A stretch of 64,000 bases of DNA from Sulfurovum sp. 16-42-52 (GTDB taxonomy: Bacteria; Campylobacterota; Campylobacteria; Campylobacterales; Sulfurovaceae). Below the pieces are notes generated by a model. That model was not told where the DNA came from and searched no databases. It worked only from the letters and a program-made list of their open reading frames with translations. The position numbers and the translations under genes are program-made. Positions 1-8,133 of the stretch are shown here, piece after piece (the stretch's first letter is position 1; each line of letters opens with the position of its first letter). The stretch covers positions 1-64,000 of the forward strand of contig NCHB01000003.1 in the NCBI GenBank assembly GCA_002281755.1. The letters are read 5' to 3'.

Positions 1-88
1 GCTCCATTCCGAACCTGGAAGTCAAGCCTCCCATCGCCGATAATACTGCAGGCTACGTCTGTGGAAATGTAGGTCGCTGCCACTTTGA
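1..88 (+). rRNA. rrf: 5S ribosomal RNA, 3' part
   Basis: The window opens inside a 5S rRNA. The segment has the conserved CCGAACCTGGAAG block (loop B/helix III region) near base 10 and ends in the conserved GTAGGTCGCTGCCA 3' segment at 69-82. The 5' part lies outside the window. The exact 3' end is uncertain by a few bases. It implies that a ribosomal RNA operon ends here. Confidence 0.85.
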
Positions 89-466
89 GTTTATTGACTT
101 CCTCTTTATTTTTTTTTAATCATTAATTTTATTATTGTTTTGTAAAAATTCTTATTTTTTTTATAATTTTATCTTTTATTAATGCTCTATTTACCCACGA
201 TTAACTCCTGTGTTTTATAATACGACTAGAAAAGGCATACTTTTGAAGCTTGTTTTACTCCTTGTCCAAAATTGTAAACTTCCTTGTTTGGCTGTTGGAA
301 GGGTGTCTTTTTGCTACTTTTATCTACTATCATTATAACCTTTATAATGTACTATTAATTAACATTAAAATATTTGTATATTTCTTTACTTTAAGTCTAA
401 AATCAGGTTATTTCCTTTAAACTTGTCTTTCATGTTTTGGACAAAACATAATTTAAAGGAGTAAAC
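89..466. other. AT-rich intergenic region
   Basis: No gene is visible in this 378-base gap between the rRNA and the porin. A T-run at about 111-118 could help end rRNA transcription, but no strong stem precedes it. A TATAAT at 343-348 is a possible -10 box for the porin gene, giving a leader of roughly 110 bases. The rest is AT-rich sequence without clear repeats. Confidence 0.5.
432..449 (+). promoter_or_regulatory. 8-bp inverted repeat just before the porin RBS
   Basis: ATGTTTTG and CAAAACAT form a perfect inverted repeat around a 2-base centre, ending about 6 bases before the AAAGGAG ribosome site of the porin gene (455-461). It could be a protein operator or, with a larger loop after melting, an mRNA structure that tunes translation. 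Its role is inferred only from its place. Confidence 0.35.
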
Positions 467-2086
467 ATGAAAAGAATAATCACGGCGTCACTTGTCGCAA
501 CGCTTGCACTTACAAGCGCTCAGGCAGCTTCCAATGCAGAATTGGCATCCAAACTATCTTCACTAGAGACAGAATTGGCTAAAGTTAAAAAAGATATGGC
601 TAAACAAAAAGTAGTCCTTAATGACGTTAAAGCACACGATAGTGGCGATAACATCAAATGGGGTGCTGACTTAAGAACAGCCTATGATAATCTTAACTAT
701 GATATGGCTAATGGTGATTCTGTAGGGAAAGATTCACTATACAGCTTAAGACTTTGGTTAAATATGGCGTATGCACCTAATGAAAATAACGTATTTAAGG
801 GTCAGCTTTCTATGAACAAAGCATTTGGTGCTAGTTTTGATAACCCTATGAATCGTATATTTGATGCTTTTGATTGGACTTCAAATGAAGCTTTAACTGA
901 CAATACACTTAAAGTCAGACAAGCGTATTGGTTGTATCTTGGTGACAAAGCATTTGGTGCAGATATACCTTGGACAATGTCTGTTGGTAGAAGACCATCT
1001 GTAAATGGCTTCCTTGCAAACTTGTCACAGGATGATGCTGAAGCTTCTCCACTTGGTCACCTGATTAACGTTGAGTTTGATGGTTTAAGCTCAAAACTTG
1101 ACTTCTCTAAGGTTACTGGTGTACCAGGTCTGTCTTTTAAAATTTGTTTGGGCTACGGTTCTACGAATGCAGTTCCATTGATAGGTTCCGCAACACCAAA
1201 TGCCGATGTTGAACAAAACGGTTTGGATGATATCAAATTAGCTGGTTTTATTTTTGAACCATACAATGATGGTCAGTACATTGTAAAAACAACTTGGTAT
1301 AGAGCATTTGATCTTCCAGATATCAATCTTGATGCAATGGGTGCAGTAAATCCATTTGCTCCTCAATTAATGACACAAGTTGGAGATATGGATGGAGCAG
1401 GTATCTCTGTGCTTATCGATGGCATCACTGAGGATGGTTATTTTGCTGATGCAAAAGTTTTTGGTTCATATTCTTGGACTAAAAGTAATCCTAATGGTGA
1501 AGGTGCATTATTTCCAGCCGGTGATGGCGTTAACACATTTGCTAGCACAGGTATGTTAGGATCTACAGAAAGTGAAACTGGTACTTCTTACTGGTTTGGT
1601 GCATATCTTCCTGTAACTGATGGTGAAGATAACTTTGGTACCATTGGTATGGAATATAACCATGGTTCACAATACTGGAGACCATTTACCTATGCTGAAG
1701 ATACTATGATTGGTTCAAAAATCGCTGCTCGTGGTGATGCATGGGAACTTAATTATACGTACCAAATCAATGAAGCTTTGAGCGTACAAGCAAGATATGT
1801 CGATATTAGCTATGACTATACTGGAAGCAATGGATTCTTTGGTAACACATCTGGCTCAGCGATGAAAATTGATGATGTTAAAGAAGGTGCTGCTGCTTGG
1901 ACACAACTTGGTGGTACACAAGACCCTGCATCTGCAAACACGGTTGTAGGTAATTTGATGATGTCTGGCTTATCTCAAGATCAAGCTATAGCAGCAGCAA
2001 CTCAAATGGGAATGGCAGCTAATATGCTACCACAAATTGTAGAAGCAGCTCAAGATTTCAGACTCTACCTTAGATATAGATTCTAA
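467..2086 (+). CDS. Outer-membrane porin-like protein (DUF3373 type)
   Basis: A 539-residue protein with a clear signal peptide (cleavage after AQA near residue 20), a short heptad-like coiled coil at about 23-50, then a long region of alternating aromatic and polar stretches and a C-terminal strand ending in Tyr-Arg-Phe. A terminal Phe is the usual signature of outer-membrane beta-barrels. Length, coiled-coil N-terminus and composition fit the DUF3373 porin-like proteins abundant in Sulfurovum, Sulfurimonas and relatives. A good RBS (AAAGGAG) lies 6 bases before the ATG. It stands alone after the rRNA operon. What it transports cannot be told from sequence. Confidence 0.75.
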   Translation: MKRIITASLVATLALTSAQAASNAELASKLSSLETELAKVKKDMAKQKVVLNDVKAHDSGDNIKWGADLRTAYDNLNYDMANGDSVGKDSLYSLRLWLNMAYAPNENNVFKGQLSMNKAFGASFDNPMNRIFDAFDWTSNEALTDNTLKVRQAYWLYLGDKAFGADIPWTMSVGRRPSVNGFLANLSQDDAEASPLGHLINVEFDGLSSKLDFSKVTGVPGLSFKICLGYGSTNAVPLIGSATPNADVEQNGLDDIKLAGFIFEPYNDGQYIVKTTWYRAFDLPDINLDAMGAVNPFAPQLMTQVGDMDGAGISVLIDGITEDGYFADAKVFGSYSWTKSNPNGEGALFPAGDGVNTFASTGMLGSTESETGTSYWFGAYLPVTDGEDNFGTIGMEYNHGSQYWRPFTYAEDTMIGSKIAARGDAWELNYTYQINEALSVQARYVDISYDYTGSNGFFGNTSGSAMKIDDVKEGAAAWTQLGGTQDPASANTVVGNLMMSGLSQDQAIAAATQMGMAANMLPQIVEAAQDFRLYLRYRF

Positions 2087-2119
2087 GATTTTTCTTGGTA
2101 AAGGGGTTTCCTTTGCTAA

Positions 2120-2147
2120 TTTTCCTGCCTAAGATTAGGCAGGAAAA
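2120..2147 (+). repeat. 13-bp perfect inverted repeat after the porin gene
   Basis: The arms TTTTCCTGCCTAA and TTAGGCAGGAAAA are perfectly complementary with a 2-base centre. The hairpin would end the porin mRNA, but A rather than T follows the 3' arm on both strands, so it is not a standard intrinsic terminator. It may stabilise the transcript end or act as a weak two-way terminator. Confidence 0.5.
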
Positions 2148-2286
2148 ACTCCAAAACTCCAAAACTTCACCTCACAATTTACATTTTAACTCACTTTTTT
2201 TTTCGTCAACTAATCACATCACTTTTTATATTGACTTAAATGAACTTCAGTTATAATAACTTTCTATACAAAACAAAAGGAATACA

Positions 2287-3261
2287 ATGAAACAATTTAC
2301 AAAAGGCTTGGTGTTTGCACTGTTTGTCGTACTTGGATTGACTGTAGGAGCTGTGGCTAGTACGGCACACAATGTACAGATATTGACTGTTGACAACACG
2401 GATGGTAAGATTACTCCTAAGAGTATCGCAGAGGTTTTTGAAAAAGCAGGTTTTTTCATCAATGATAATAGAGACATGGTTGCGCCATGGGCAAAACAGA
2501 TTAAAGATGGCACAAAAAACTTTACAACGCTAGAGTATGATGTGTATAATCTTTTTACGGTCTTTAAAAAAGATGTAGTAGGACAATTGGTTAAAAAGTA
2601 TCCAAATGTCGGACTTTTTTCTCCTATGAGTATGTCTATTTATACAAAAAAAGGTACTAAAACGATTTCTGTTGCACATTTAAATGCTGCGGCGATGGGT
2701 GAAATCATGGGTGTTCCTGCAGATGATGCAGATTTGATTGCATATGGGAAATTGGTCGAAGATACGCTTAAAGCGGCACTACCTAATGCTAAAGCAGAGA
2801 CAGTGGCTTATGAGATGAAGCAGGCAACAGGACCACTTGTGTATTCGACAAAACTTGAGATGGATCCTAAAGCAGACTGGGAAGAGACTAAAGATGAGTT
2901 TCAGGCTGCTTTTGAAGAGGCATTGATCCCTGCTATGTTTATCAACGCTGGATTTAATGACCTTAACTATGACTTTGAAGAAAATAAATATGAAGCATTC
3001 ACTTTTTATGATGTGTATTCTATTTGTTATTTGGAAGTTATCTATACTGTGGCGAAGACACACCCTGAGGCTGGAGCATTTGCGCCTTGTTCACTTTATA
3101 TGTATCAGAAGAAAGGGACTAACACGATGGAAATCGGATTTCCTTCGGTTTACAACTGGATAGCATCTGTGGCAATAGAAGATAAAGCATCTGTTGATGT
3201 ATTGCTTATGGCGCAGAAAAAGATGGAAGAGATCTTGACAAAGCTTACGGCTAAAAAATAA
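2287..3261 (+). CDS. Secreted protein with two DUF302-like domains
   Basis: A 324-residue protein with a signal peptide (hydrophobic core at about 8-25). It has two related halves. Each carries a pattern of Y-D-V-Y, then a helix, then a His- or Tyr-Pro motif, then F-[SA]-P-x-S-[ML]-x-[IM]-Y-x-K-K-G-T: KYPNVGLFSPMSMSIYTKKG at about 105-124 and THPEAGAFAPCSLYMYQKKG at about 258-277. This resembles the DUF302 fold, whose function is poorly known. The repeat points to an internal duplication. RBS AAAAGGA precedes the ATG. It is followed by two hairpins, so it is probably a single-gene unit. No catalytic residues can be assigned. Confidence 0.6.
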   Translation: MKQFTKGLVFALFVVLGLTVGAVASTAHNVQILTVDNTDGKITPKSIAEVFEKAGFFINDNRDMVAPWAKQIKDGTKNFTTLEYDVYNLFTVFKKDVVGQLVKKYPNVGLFSPMSMSIYTKKGTKTISVAHLNAAAMGEIMGVPADDADLIAYGKLVEDTLKAALPNAKAETVAYEMKQATGPLVYSTKLEMDPKADWEETKDEFQAAFEEALIPAMFINAGFNDLNYDFEENKYEAFTFYDVYSICYLEVIYTVAKTHPEAGAFAPCSLYMYQKKGTNTMEIGFPSVYNWIASVAIEDKASVDVLLMAQKKMEEILTKLTAKK

Positions 3262-3268
3262 GTACATT

Positions 3269-3293
3269 GGTTACGGGAACCTGTCCCGTAACC
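3269..3293 (+). terminator. Stem-loop after the DUF302-like gene
   Basis: The arms around GGTTACGGGA and TCCCGTAACC pair perfectly over about 11 bp with a short loop. It lies 8 bases after the stop codon at 3261 and directly before a second hairpin. There is no T-run of its own, so it probably works together with the next hairpin. Confidence 0.5.
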
Positions 3294-3297
3294 AAGA

Positions 3298-3325
3298 ACA
3301 CCTCTTAGTTTAAGAGGTGTATTTT
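3298..3325. terminator. Bidirectional terminator between convergent genes
   Basis: ACACCTCTTA and TAAGAGGTGT form a 10-bp perfect stem with a 3-base loop, followed by ATTTT on the plus strand. It lies between the plus-strand DUF302-like gene and the minus-strand MOSC gene, and overlaps the MOSC stop codon, so it can serve both transcripts. Confidence 0.65.
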
Positions 3326-3754
3326 ATCTCCTTTTTGAATCACTCCTTTTTGAATCACTTTTGCAAATATACCTCTGTCCTCTTTTAGTAATTCCGGTAG
3401 TCTTGTATCGATGTTTGAGAGATGATCGCACATGGTACAGTTTTGGCTAATCTCAAGTATGACATCTCCAACCTGTAATTTATCTCCAGCATTGAGATGG
3501 TAGGGATTGTAGTCGGTTAAAATATTTTCTCCCAAAGCACCTCTTGGCAAGAGAATGTTATGATCGTTTGTTAAAAGATAACTCTCTTGGGAGGTGATGA
3601 GCACGGATCGATGAATATTTTTATCATAATATTTGTCTTCAAGAATGCCTTTTTCATCTAGTGAAATAGAGCTCATCACCACTCTTGATGAAGATCCTTC
3701 GCGTGATACAAATAGGTTTGTTACGGTACCGACTGGTTGAACTGTAGGTTGCAA
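3305..3754 (-). CDS. MOSC domain protein
   Basis: A 149-residue protein matching a stand-alone MOSC domain (molybdenum cofactor sulfurase C-terminal), with the G-A-L-G-E-N-I motif near residues 72-78 and the N-C-T-M-C motif with conserved Cys106 and Cys109. In this family the domain binds or passes on molybdenum cofactor or sulfur, and stand-alone members are often of unknown partner. Lack of a signal peptide suggests the cytoplasm. It reads away from the sox genes. A tie to SoxC maturation is possible because SoxC needs molybdenum cofactor, but the sequence does not prove it. Confidence 0.75.
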   Translation of the reverse strand: MQPTVQPVGTVTNLFVSREGSSSRVVMSSISLDEKGILEDKYYDKNIHRSVLITSQESYLLTNDHNILLPRGALGENILTDYNPYHLNAGDKLQVGDVILEISQNCTMCDHLSNIDTRLPELLKEDRGIFAKVIQKGVIQKGDKIHLLN

Positions 3755-3893
3755 AAGTACTCCTTGTCATTTTTTAAAATTGTACCATAAAGACTTTATG
3801 GCACGGGATGGGCTTTGATGCGGATGAAATATGTCAGAGGCATTAAAGGTTATTTGTATTATCTTTTGGTTTATAACAAAAGAGGAGCAAGGT

Positions 3894-4331
3894 GTGCAGT
3901 CAAGCAGCGAAGAGAGGATTGGGCAATTTTATCGCATGGTTGAAGATAACATGGGAAATGGTATGGTGTATAGAGATGCCATAGAGATAGCTGCGGTTAC
4001 GATAGGTGGGTTGATTCCGGCTAAGGTATCTCAGGCGATGGCAAAATATCAAGAAGCGACACACCCCCAATCACATTTGTATCAAGAAGAACAGAAAGAT
4101 GCTTTGGCACTTTTGAGTATGGGAGTGTTGTGGGATAATACGTATTTTGAACCTATACCACCAGATGAAGATACACCTTTGGAAAATACCTTAGCTGAAT
4201 CTATCTATTTTATCATGAGGTACGGCAGGGAAGAGGATGGGTTTGAAAAAGCACTGCATGCGAATGCGGACACGGTAGGAGATGTTGCAGCACGAGCAGA
4301 TGCGATAAGAAGGGTTTTGGGAAAGAGATGA
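3894..4331 (+). CDS. Short ADP-ribosylglycohydrolase-like protein
   Basis: The most likely start is GTG at 3894, behind AGAGGAG at 3881-3887, giving 145 residues. An upstream ATG at 3831 lacks a ribosome site. The C-terminus has the pattern F-E-x-A-L-x-A-N-A-D-T-x-G-D-x-A-A-R-A-x-x-I-x-x-V-L-G, which resembles the final metal-binding segment of ADP-ribosylglycohydrolase-type proteins (usually A-N-x-G-G-D-x-x-x-R/T). The protein is only half the usual length and lacks the N-terminal metal site, so it is either a reduced family member without that activity or something else. Its stop overlaps the next start (ATGA), so it is translationally coupled to the SoxY-like gene. Confidence 0.45.
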   Translation: MQSSSEERIGQFYRMVEDNMGNGMVYRDAIEIAAVTIGGLIPAKVSQAMAKYQEATHPQSHLYQEEQKDALALLSMGVLWDNTYFEPIPPDEDTPLENTLAESIYFIMRYGREEDGFEKALHANADTVGDVAARADAIRRVLGKR

Positions 4332-4795
4332 AACGACGTCATTTTTTAGTTATGGGCTTTTGTGCTGCTCCTTTTATGTTGCAGGTAATGGCTGCAGATT
4401 ATAGAAAGAGCAATCCTGATGCCTGGGAAGCTTCCTCTATCGACACTGCTGCACTCGCGCTGTATGGGAAAGAGACATTTTCAACACTTCAAGAAAGTGC
4501 AGCAATTGAACTTGTTGTGCCAAATGTTTCAATTGTTGATTCACAAAATATACCAATTGTCATTCGCTCAAATATGCAAGCCCGTTCTGTAGCTGTTTTT
4601 CAAGATACAAATCCTAAGAGTTTGGTTACAGTGTTCAAAGTGGGCAAGGAAGCTGTTATAGACTATGAATTTACTATGAGGATGGATATCAAAGGCACAC
4701 TGTTTGTAGTGCTTGAAGATTTGGATGGCAAATTGCATTATGCAAGGAAATATGTTGATATTGTTGCTTTGAGTTGTATGTCTTCTGAGGAATAG
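4328..4795 (+). CDS. SoxY-like protein with an altered carrier arm
   Basis: A 155-residue exported protein with a twin-arginine-type signal (K-R-R-H-F-L at the start) and clear similarity along its whole length to the SoxY encoded at 7686-8132, including D-x-R-x-x-x-P-D-x-W, the A-L-Y-G segment and the V-A-[VL]-F-Q-D-x-N-P core. SoxY normally carries sulfur intermediates on a cysteine in a glycine-rich C-terminal arm. Here a cysteine is kept (Cys150) but the flanking glycines are replaced and five residues follow, ending S-S-E-E. No SoxZ partner gene follows. It may be a divergent carrier, a different partner for SoxZ, or a decaying copy. Confidence 0.65.
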   Translation: MKRRHFLVMGFCAAPFMLQVMAADYRKSNPDAWEASSIDTAALALYGKETFSTLQESAAIELVVPNVSIVDSQNIPIVIRSNMQARSVAVFQDTNPKSLVTVFKVGKEAVIDYEFTMRMDIKGTLFVVLEDLDGKLHYARKYVDIVALSCMSSEE

Positions 4796-4915
4796 CATAG
4801 TTTTATCAAGTATATAACGACCTAATTTTTGATTGAAATGTTACAAATTAGAGCAAAAAATTGATACAAAAGTGTCTGGGAGATATATTTTGTTATGATT
4901 TTTATTTAATTCCTA

Positions 4916-4921
4916 TATAAT
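4916..4921 (+). promoter_or_regulatory. -10 box of the soxCDYZ promoter (candidate)
   Basis: TATAAT lies about 64 bases before the soxC start in an AT-rich 189-base gap. The gap separates soxC from the SoxY-like gene, so soxCDYZ probably has its own promoter. No -35 consensus is obvious, as is common in Campylobacterota. Confidence 0.45.
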
Positions 4922-4984
4922 CTAACATATGACGCACATAAGGCAAATATCCTTAGTCATTTTAAAATAAATCAAGGAGGACTA

Positions 4985-6337
4985 ATGAATAAGATAAGCA
5001 AAGAAGAGCTTGACGTCATCTCTGAAGTTGTATCAGAGCAAGAATCAAGAAGAAACTTTTTCAAGAAAACAGCAACTTATTCTATGGGTGCATTGGCTGC
5101 GGCTAGTGTTGTCGCACCAGTTATGCTGAGTGCAAACGAGCATATCAAAGCAAATGCCGAGGATGACCCTAATATCATGGAAGAAAAGCCATGGGCAACC
5201 AAATGGGGAGCGGGTGTAGATGAAGGTCTATATGGAATGCCATCTCCGTATGAGCATAATGTAACAAGAAGAATTACACCCATTCTTGCATCAGGTAACA
5301 CCAGAGCATCAATTGCAGTTACACCAATTCAAGATTTGAGCGGTATTATCGTACCGAATGGATTGTTTTTTAACAGAAACCATGGTGGAACACCAACTAT
5401 TAATCCAAATGAGCATAGGTTGATGATTCATGGTCTTGTTGAGAAGCCTATCGTTCTTACGATGGAGCAGCTTAAACGATATCCAAGCGTGAGCAGAATT
5501 CACTTTCTTGAGTGTCCTGCAAATGGTGGACCAGAGTGGAGAGGACCGCAGTTTAACTCTATTCAGTTTGCAAAAGGATTTATGTCTTGTGCAGAGTGGA
5601 CGGGTGTGTATCTCAAAGATATCATAAAAGATCTTGGTCTTAAGCCAGAAGCACAATGGATGTTGGCTGAAGGAAATGACAGTTCACATATGGGAAGAAC
5701 CATCCCTGTTGACAAAGTACTTGATGACGTAATGATAGTTTGGGGTCAAAATGGTGAAGCATTGCGTCCTGAACAAGGGTATCCAATCAGAATCGTTGTA
5801 CCAGGTTGGGAAGCGAACTTGTGTGTGAAGTGGTTGGCTAGACTTGAGTTCTCTGCAGAGCCGTATTATGCAAAAGAAGAGACATCAAAATATACAGCAC
5901 TCAAACATACAGGAAAAGCAATACAGCATTTCTATGTGAATGAAGTCAACTCTGTGATTACTTCACCATGTCCTGAGAAACCATGGACTGACCTTAAAAA
6001 AGGTGATATGGTAGAAATAGAAGGACTTGCATGGTCTGGATTTGGAACAATCACTACGGTTGATGTTTCATTTGATGGCGGTAAAAACTGGACTGAAGCA
6101 TCACTTAAGGGTCTAGTGATAGAAAAAGCATGGACAAGATTTTCTATTATGCATGAATATACCGGTAAACCAATGCTTCTTAGTTCTCGTGCAGCTGATG
6201 ATGCTGGGCACATTCAACCAAGCGTCAAGAATGAGAGAGCGGCTGTAGGAATCGAAGGTGTATATCACAGAAATGGTATCCATACATGGGAAATAGATGC
6301 AAAAGGAGTGGTTACAAATGTACAAATCTTATCATAA
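4985..6337 (+). CDS. soxC: Sulfane dehydrogenase molybdenum subunit SoxC
   Basis: A 450-residue sulfite-oxidase-type molybdopterin protein. It has a twin-arginine signal (S-R-R-N-F-F-K, Arg22-Arg23), a molybdopterin domain with the cofactor-ligand cysteine in F-L-E-C-P-A-N-G (Cys177), and a C-terminal Ig-like dimerisation domain. In the Sox pathway SoxC with SoxD oxidises the sulfane sulfur held on SoxY, in the periplasm. AAGGAGG sits 4 bases before the ATG. The next gene (soxD) overlaps its end. The following soxD, soxY and soxZ make SoxC more likely than a stand-alone sulfite dehydrogenase such as SorA. Confidence 0.9.
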   Translation: MNKISKEELDVISEVVSEQESRRNFFKKTATYSMGALAAASVVAPVMLSANEHIKANAEDDPNIMEEKPWATKWGAGVDEGLYGMPSPYEHNVTRRITPILASGNTRASIAVTPIQDLSGIIVPNGLFFNRNHGGTPTINPNEHRLMIHGLVEKPIVLTMEQLKRYPSVSRIHFLECPANGGPEWRGPQFNSIQFAKGFMSCAEWTGVYLKDIIKDLGLKPEAQWMLAEGNDSSHMGRTIPVDKVLDDVMIVWGQNGEALRPEQGYPIRIVVPGWEANLCVKWLARLEFSAEPYYAKEETSKYTALKHTGKAIQHFYVNEVNSVITSPCPEKPWTDLKKGDMVEIEGLAWSGFGTITTVDVSFDGGKNWTEASLKGLVIEKAWTRFSIMHEYTGKPMLLSSRAADDAGHIQPSVKNERAAVGIEGVYHRNGIHTWEIDAKGVVTNVQILS

Positions 6338-7592
6338 AAAAATCGTTGCAAGCACCTTGCTTGCATCGGTAGTGTTTTTAGGAACTGCGTGTAATGCATC
6401 TAATGATGAGAAAAAAAGCACAATAGAGACAAAGAGTACAGCTCAGGCACAAAGTGCTGTAGCTACAAATACTCCAATGAACACTGAAGGCTTTACTAAA
6501 AGAGAAATCGATGCCGTTGGTCCTGCCAACGCGCTTGTGTCTGAGACGGTTAAAAAAACCTATGAGCACAACGGAAAAATGGTCATTGATGGTGGGGTTA
6601 CTTATCCGATTGTTAATGGTAAAACAGGTGCATATTATGTGAATGAAACAGCACATAAAACACCATTCCATAATGGAAAACCTGCAACGGCAAATGAGCA
6701 AAAAGCATGGGATATCGATGTGATGCCAGACGGTACGGGTCTTCCAGAGGGTTCAGGATCGGTTGAAGAAGGTGATGAAGTTTATGAAGAAAAATGTGCA
6801 TCATGTCATGGTGACTTTGGTGCAGGTTCAGGACTTTATCCAAAATTGACAGCGGGTAACGCCTATGAAGCACAAAAAACATTGATGCATCAGCGTATCA
6901 ACCCGGATGATGATGGACCACAACGTGTATTTGGTTCAAACTGGCCATATGCGAGTACCTTATGGTGGTATATTAAAACAGGTATGCCTCACCAAGCACC
7001 AATGTCATTGACAAATGATGAAGTATATGCTTTGACAGCCTATATTTTGTATATCAATGAAATTAAGATTGATGGTGTGTTAGTAGATGATGAGTATGTT
7101 CTTGATAGAGCGAAATTCTTAAAGATTGTTATGCCAAACGTTGATGGTTTTGAACCTAAAATTAATGGACCAAAAGGTGCAGATAATGCACGTGAGTATT
7201 ACAATAATCCATTGAATTATGGTAACGGTGTAAGATGTATGAAGGATTGTTTCGAGGGTGAGCCTAAAGTGTCCAGAATCATCAGACCAATCGCTGACTT
7301 TACGCCTGCACTCACAGCAGAAAAAACAATGCCAGCAGCAACTGCAGCAGCAGTACCAGGACAGGCTACGTATGAGGCAAGCTGTGCGGTATGTCATGCT
7401 ACAGATTCTATGGGTGCTCCGGCAGTAGGCGACAAAGCGGCTTGGGCAGCAGTTCTTGAAAAAGGTATCGACAAGGTTTACCATAACGCAAATAACGGAA
7501 TCAACGGTATGCCTCCGAAAGGCGGTGCTATGGATTTGACGGACGCACAGATGAAAGAAGTCGTTGACTATATGGTTAACGCTAGTAAATAA
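6318..7592 (+). CDS. soxD: Sulfane dehydrogenase cytochrome subunit SoxD
   Basis: A 424-residue exported dihaem cytochrome c. The start ATG at 6318 fits the RBS AAAAGGAG at 6301-6308, and overlaps the end of soxC by 20 bases. The N-terminus is a signal sequence ending near Cys25 (L-G-T-A-C, only lipobox-like). The two haem sites are C-A-S-C-H (160-164) and C-A-V-C-H (356-360), and N-G-M-P-P after the second probably provides its axial Met. SoxD takes electrons from SoxC and passes them to the respiratory chain. An earlier in-frame ATG at 6297 would add seven residues but lies before the ribosome site. Confidence 0.88.
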   Translation: MYKSYHKKIVASTLLASVVFLGTACNASNDEKKSTIETKSTAQAQSAVATNTPMNTEGFTKREIDAVGPANALVSETVKKTYEHNGKMVIDGGVTYPIVNGKTGAYYVNETAHKTPFHNGKPATANEQKAWDIDVMPDGTGLPEGSGSVEEGDEVYEEKCASCHGDFGAGSGLYPKLTAGNAYEAQKTLMHQRINPDDDGPQRVFGSNWPYASTLWWYIKTGMPHQAPMSLTNDEVYALTAYILYINEIKIDGVLVDDEYVLDRAKFLKIVMPNVDGFEPKINGPKGADNAREYYNNPLNYGNGVRCMKDCFEGEPKVSRIIRPIADFTPALTAEKTMPAATAAAVPGQATYEASCAVCHATDSMGAPAVGDKAAWAAVLEKGIDKVYHNANNGINGMPPKGGAMDLTDAQMKEVVDYMVNASK

Positions 7593-7641
7593 GCGTACAT
7601 ATCACGATTATTACACGATAAGTTAGTACTATAAAAAGTTG

Positions 7642-7657
7642 GGCTGGGAAACCAGCC
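7642..7657 (+). promoter_or_regulatory. GNRA-capped hairpin between soxD and soxY
   Basis: GGCTGG-GAAA-CCAGCC forms a perfect 6-bp stem closed by a GAAA tetraloop, an unusually stable RNA motif. No T-run follows, so it is unlikely to stop transcription. It could protect or end an mRNA segment and so set a different level of soxY compared with soxCD. Confidence 0.5.
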
Positions 7658-7685
7658 TTGTTCACTATATACAAAAGGAAATAAA

Positions 7686-8132
7686 ATGGATAGAAGAAAA
7701 TTTTTAAGTTTAAGTGCTGTTGCAGCTGCAGTGTTGCCAGTAAGTTTATCTGCAATTGATTTTAGAGCAACAAAGCCAGACACATGGAAAGCACATACAG
7801 TTGCAGACGGTATCAAAGCGTTGTATGGTGATATCAAACCAGAAGAAAAAGGTGTAACCGTTAAAGCACCAAAAGTAGCAAGTAATGGAGGAGCAATCCC
7901 TGTAACGATTACTTCTGATATTTCAGCTAAAACGGTCGCTTTGTTTCAAGATGCAAACCCTGAATCTGCTGTAGCAGTATTTTCTGTAGCTGAGGGTGGC
8001 ATTGTAGACTATATGATGAAAATCAAAATGAAAGCATCTGGAAAAATTACTGTAATCGTAGAAGGTACAGATGGTAAATTCTATTCTGGTTCACAGTCAC
8101 TTGAAGTTGCACTTGGCGGATGTGAAGGTTAA
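7686..8132 (+). CDS. soxY: Sulfur carrier protein SoxY
   Basis: A 148-residue exported protein with a twin-arginine-type signal (D-R-R-K-F-L) and the SoxY C-terminal swinging arm L-G-G-C-E-G, whose Cys146 holds the sulfur chain during oxidation. SoxY forms a heterodimer with SoxZ, encoded next. RBS AAAAGGA lies 7 bases before the ATG. Placement after soxCD matches the soxCDYZ clusters of Campylobacterota, which usually have a separate cluster for the remaining Sox proteins elsewhere. Confidence 0.92.
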   Translation: MDRRKFLSLSAVAAAVLPVSLSAIDFRATKPDTWKAHTVADGIKALYGDIKPEEKGVTVKAPKVASNGGAIPVTITSDISAKTVALFQDANPESAVAVFSVAEGGIVDYMMKIKMKASGKITVIVEGTDGKFYSGSQSLEVALGGCEG

Positions 8133-8133
8133 G

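Noticed and set aside
2120-2147. Standard intrinsic terminator of the porin gene
   Set aside because: The stem is perfect but A, not T, follows it on both strands, so I listed it as an inverted repeat and not as a terminator.
4985-6337. Stand-alone sulfite dehydrogenase (SorA type) in place of SoxC
   Set aside because: The fold is the same, but the following dihaem cytochrome, SoxY and SoxZ genes fit SoxCD.
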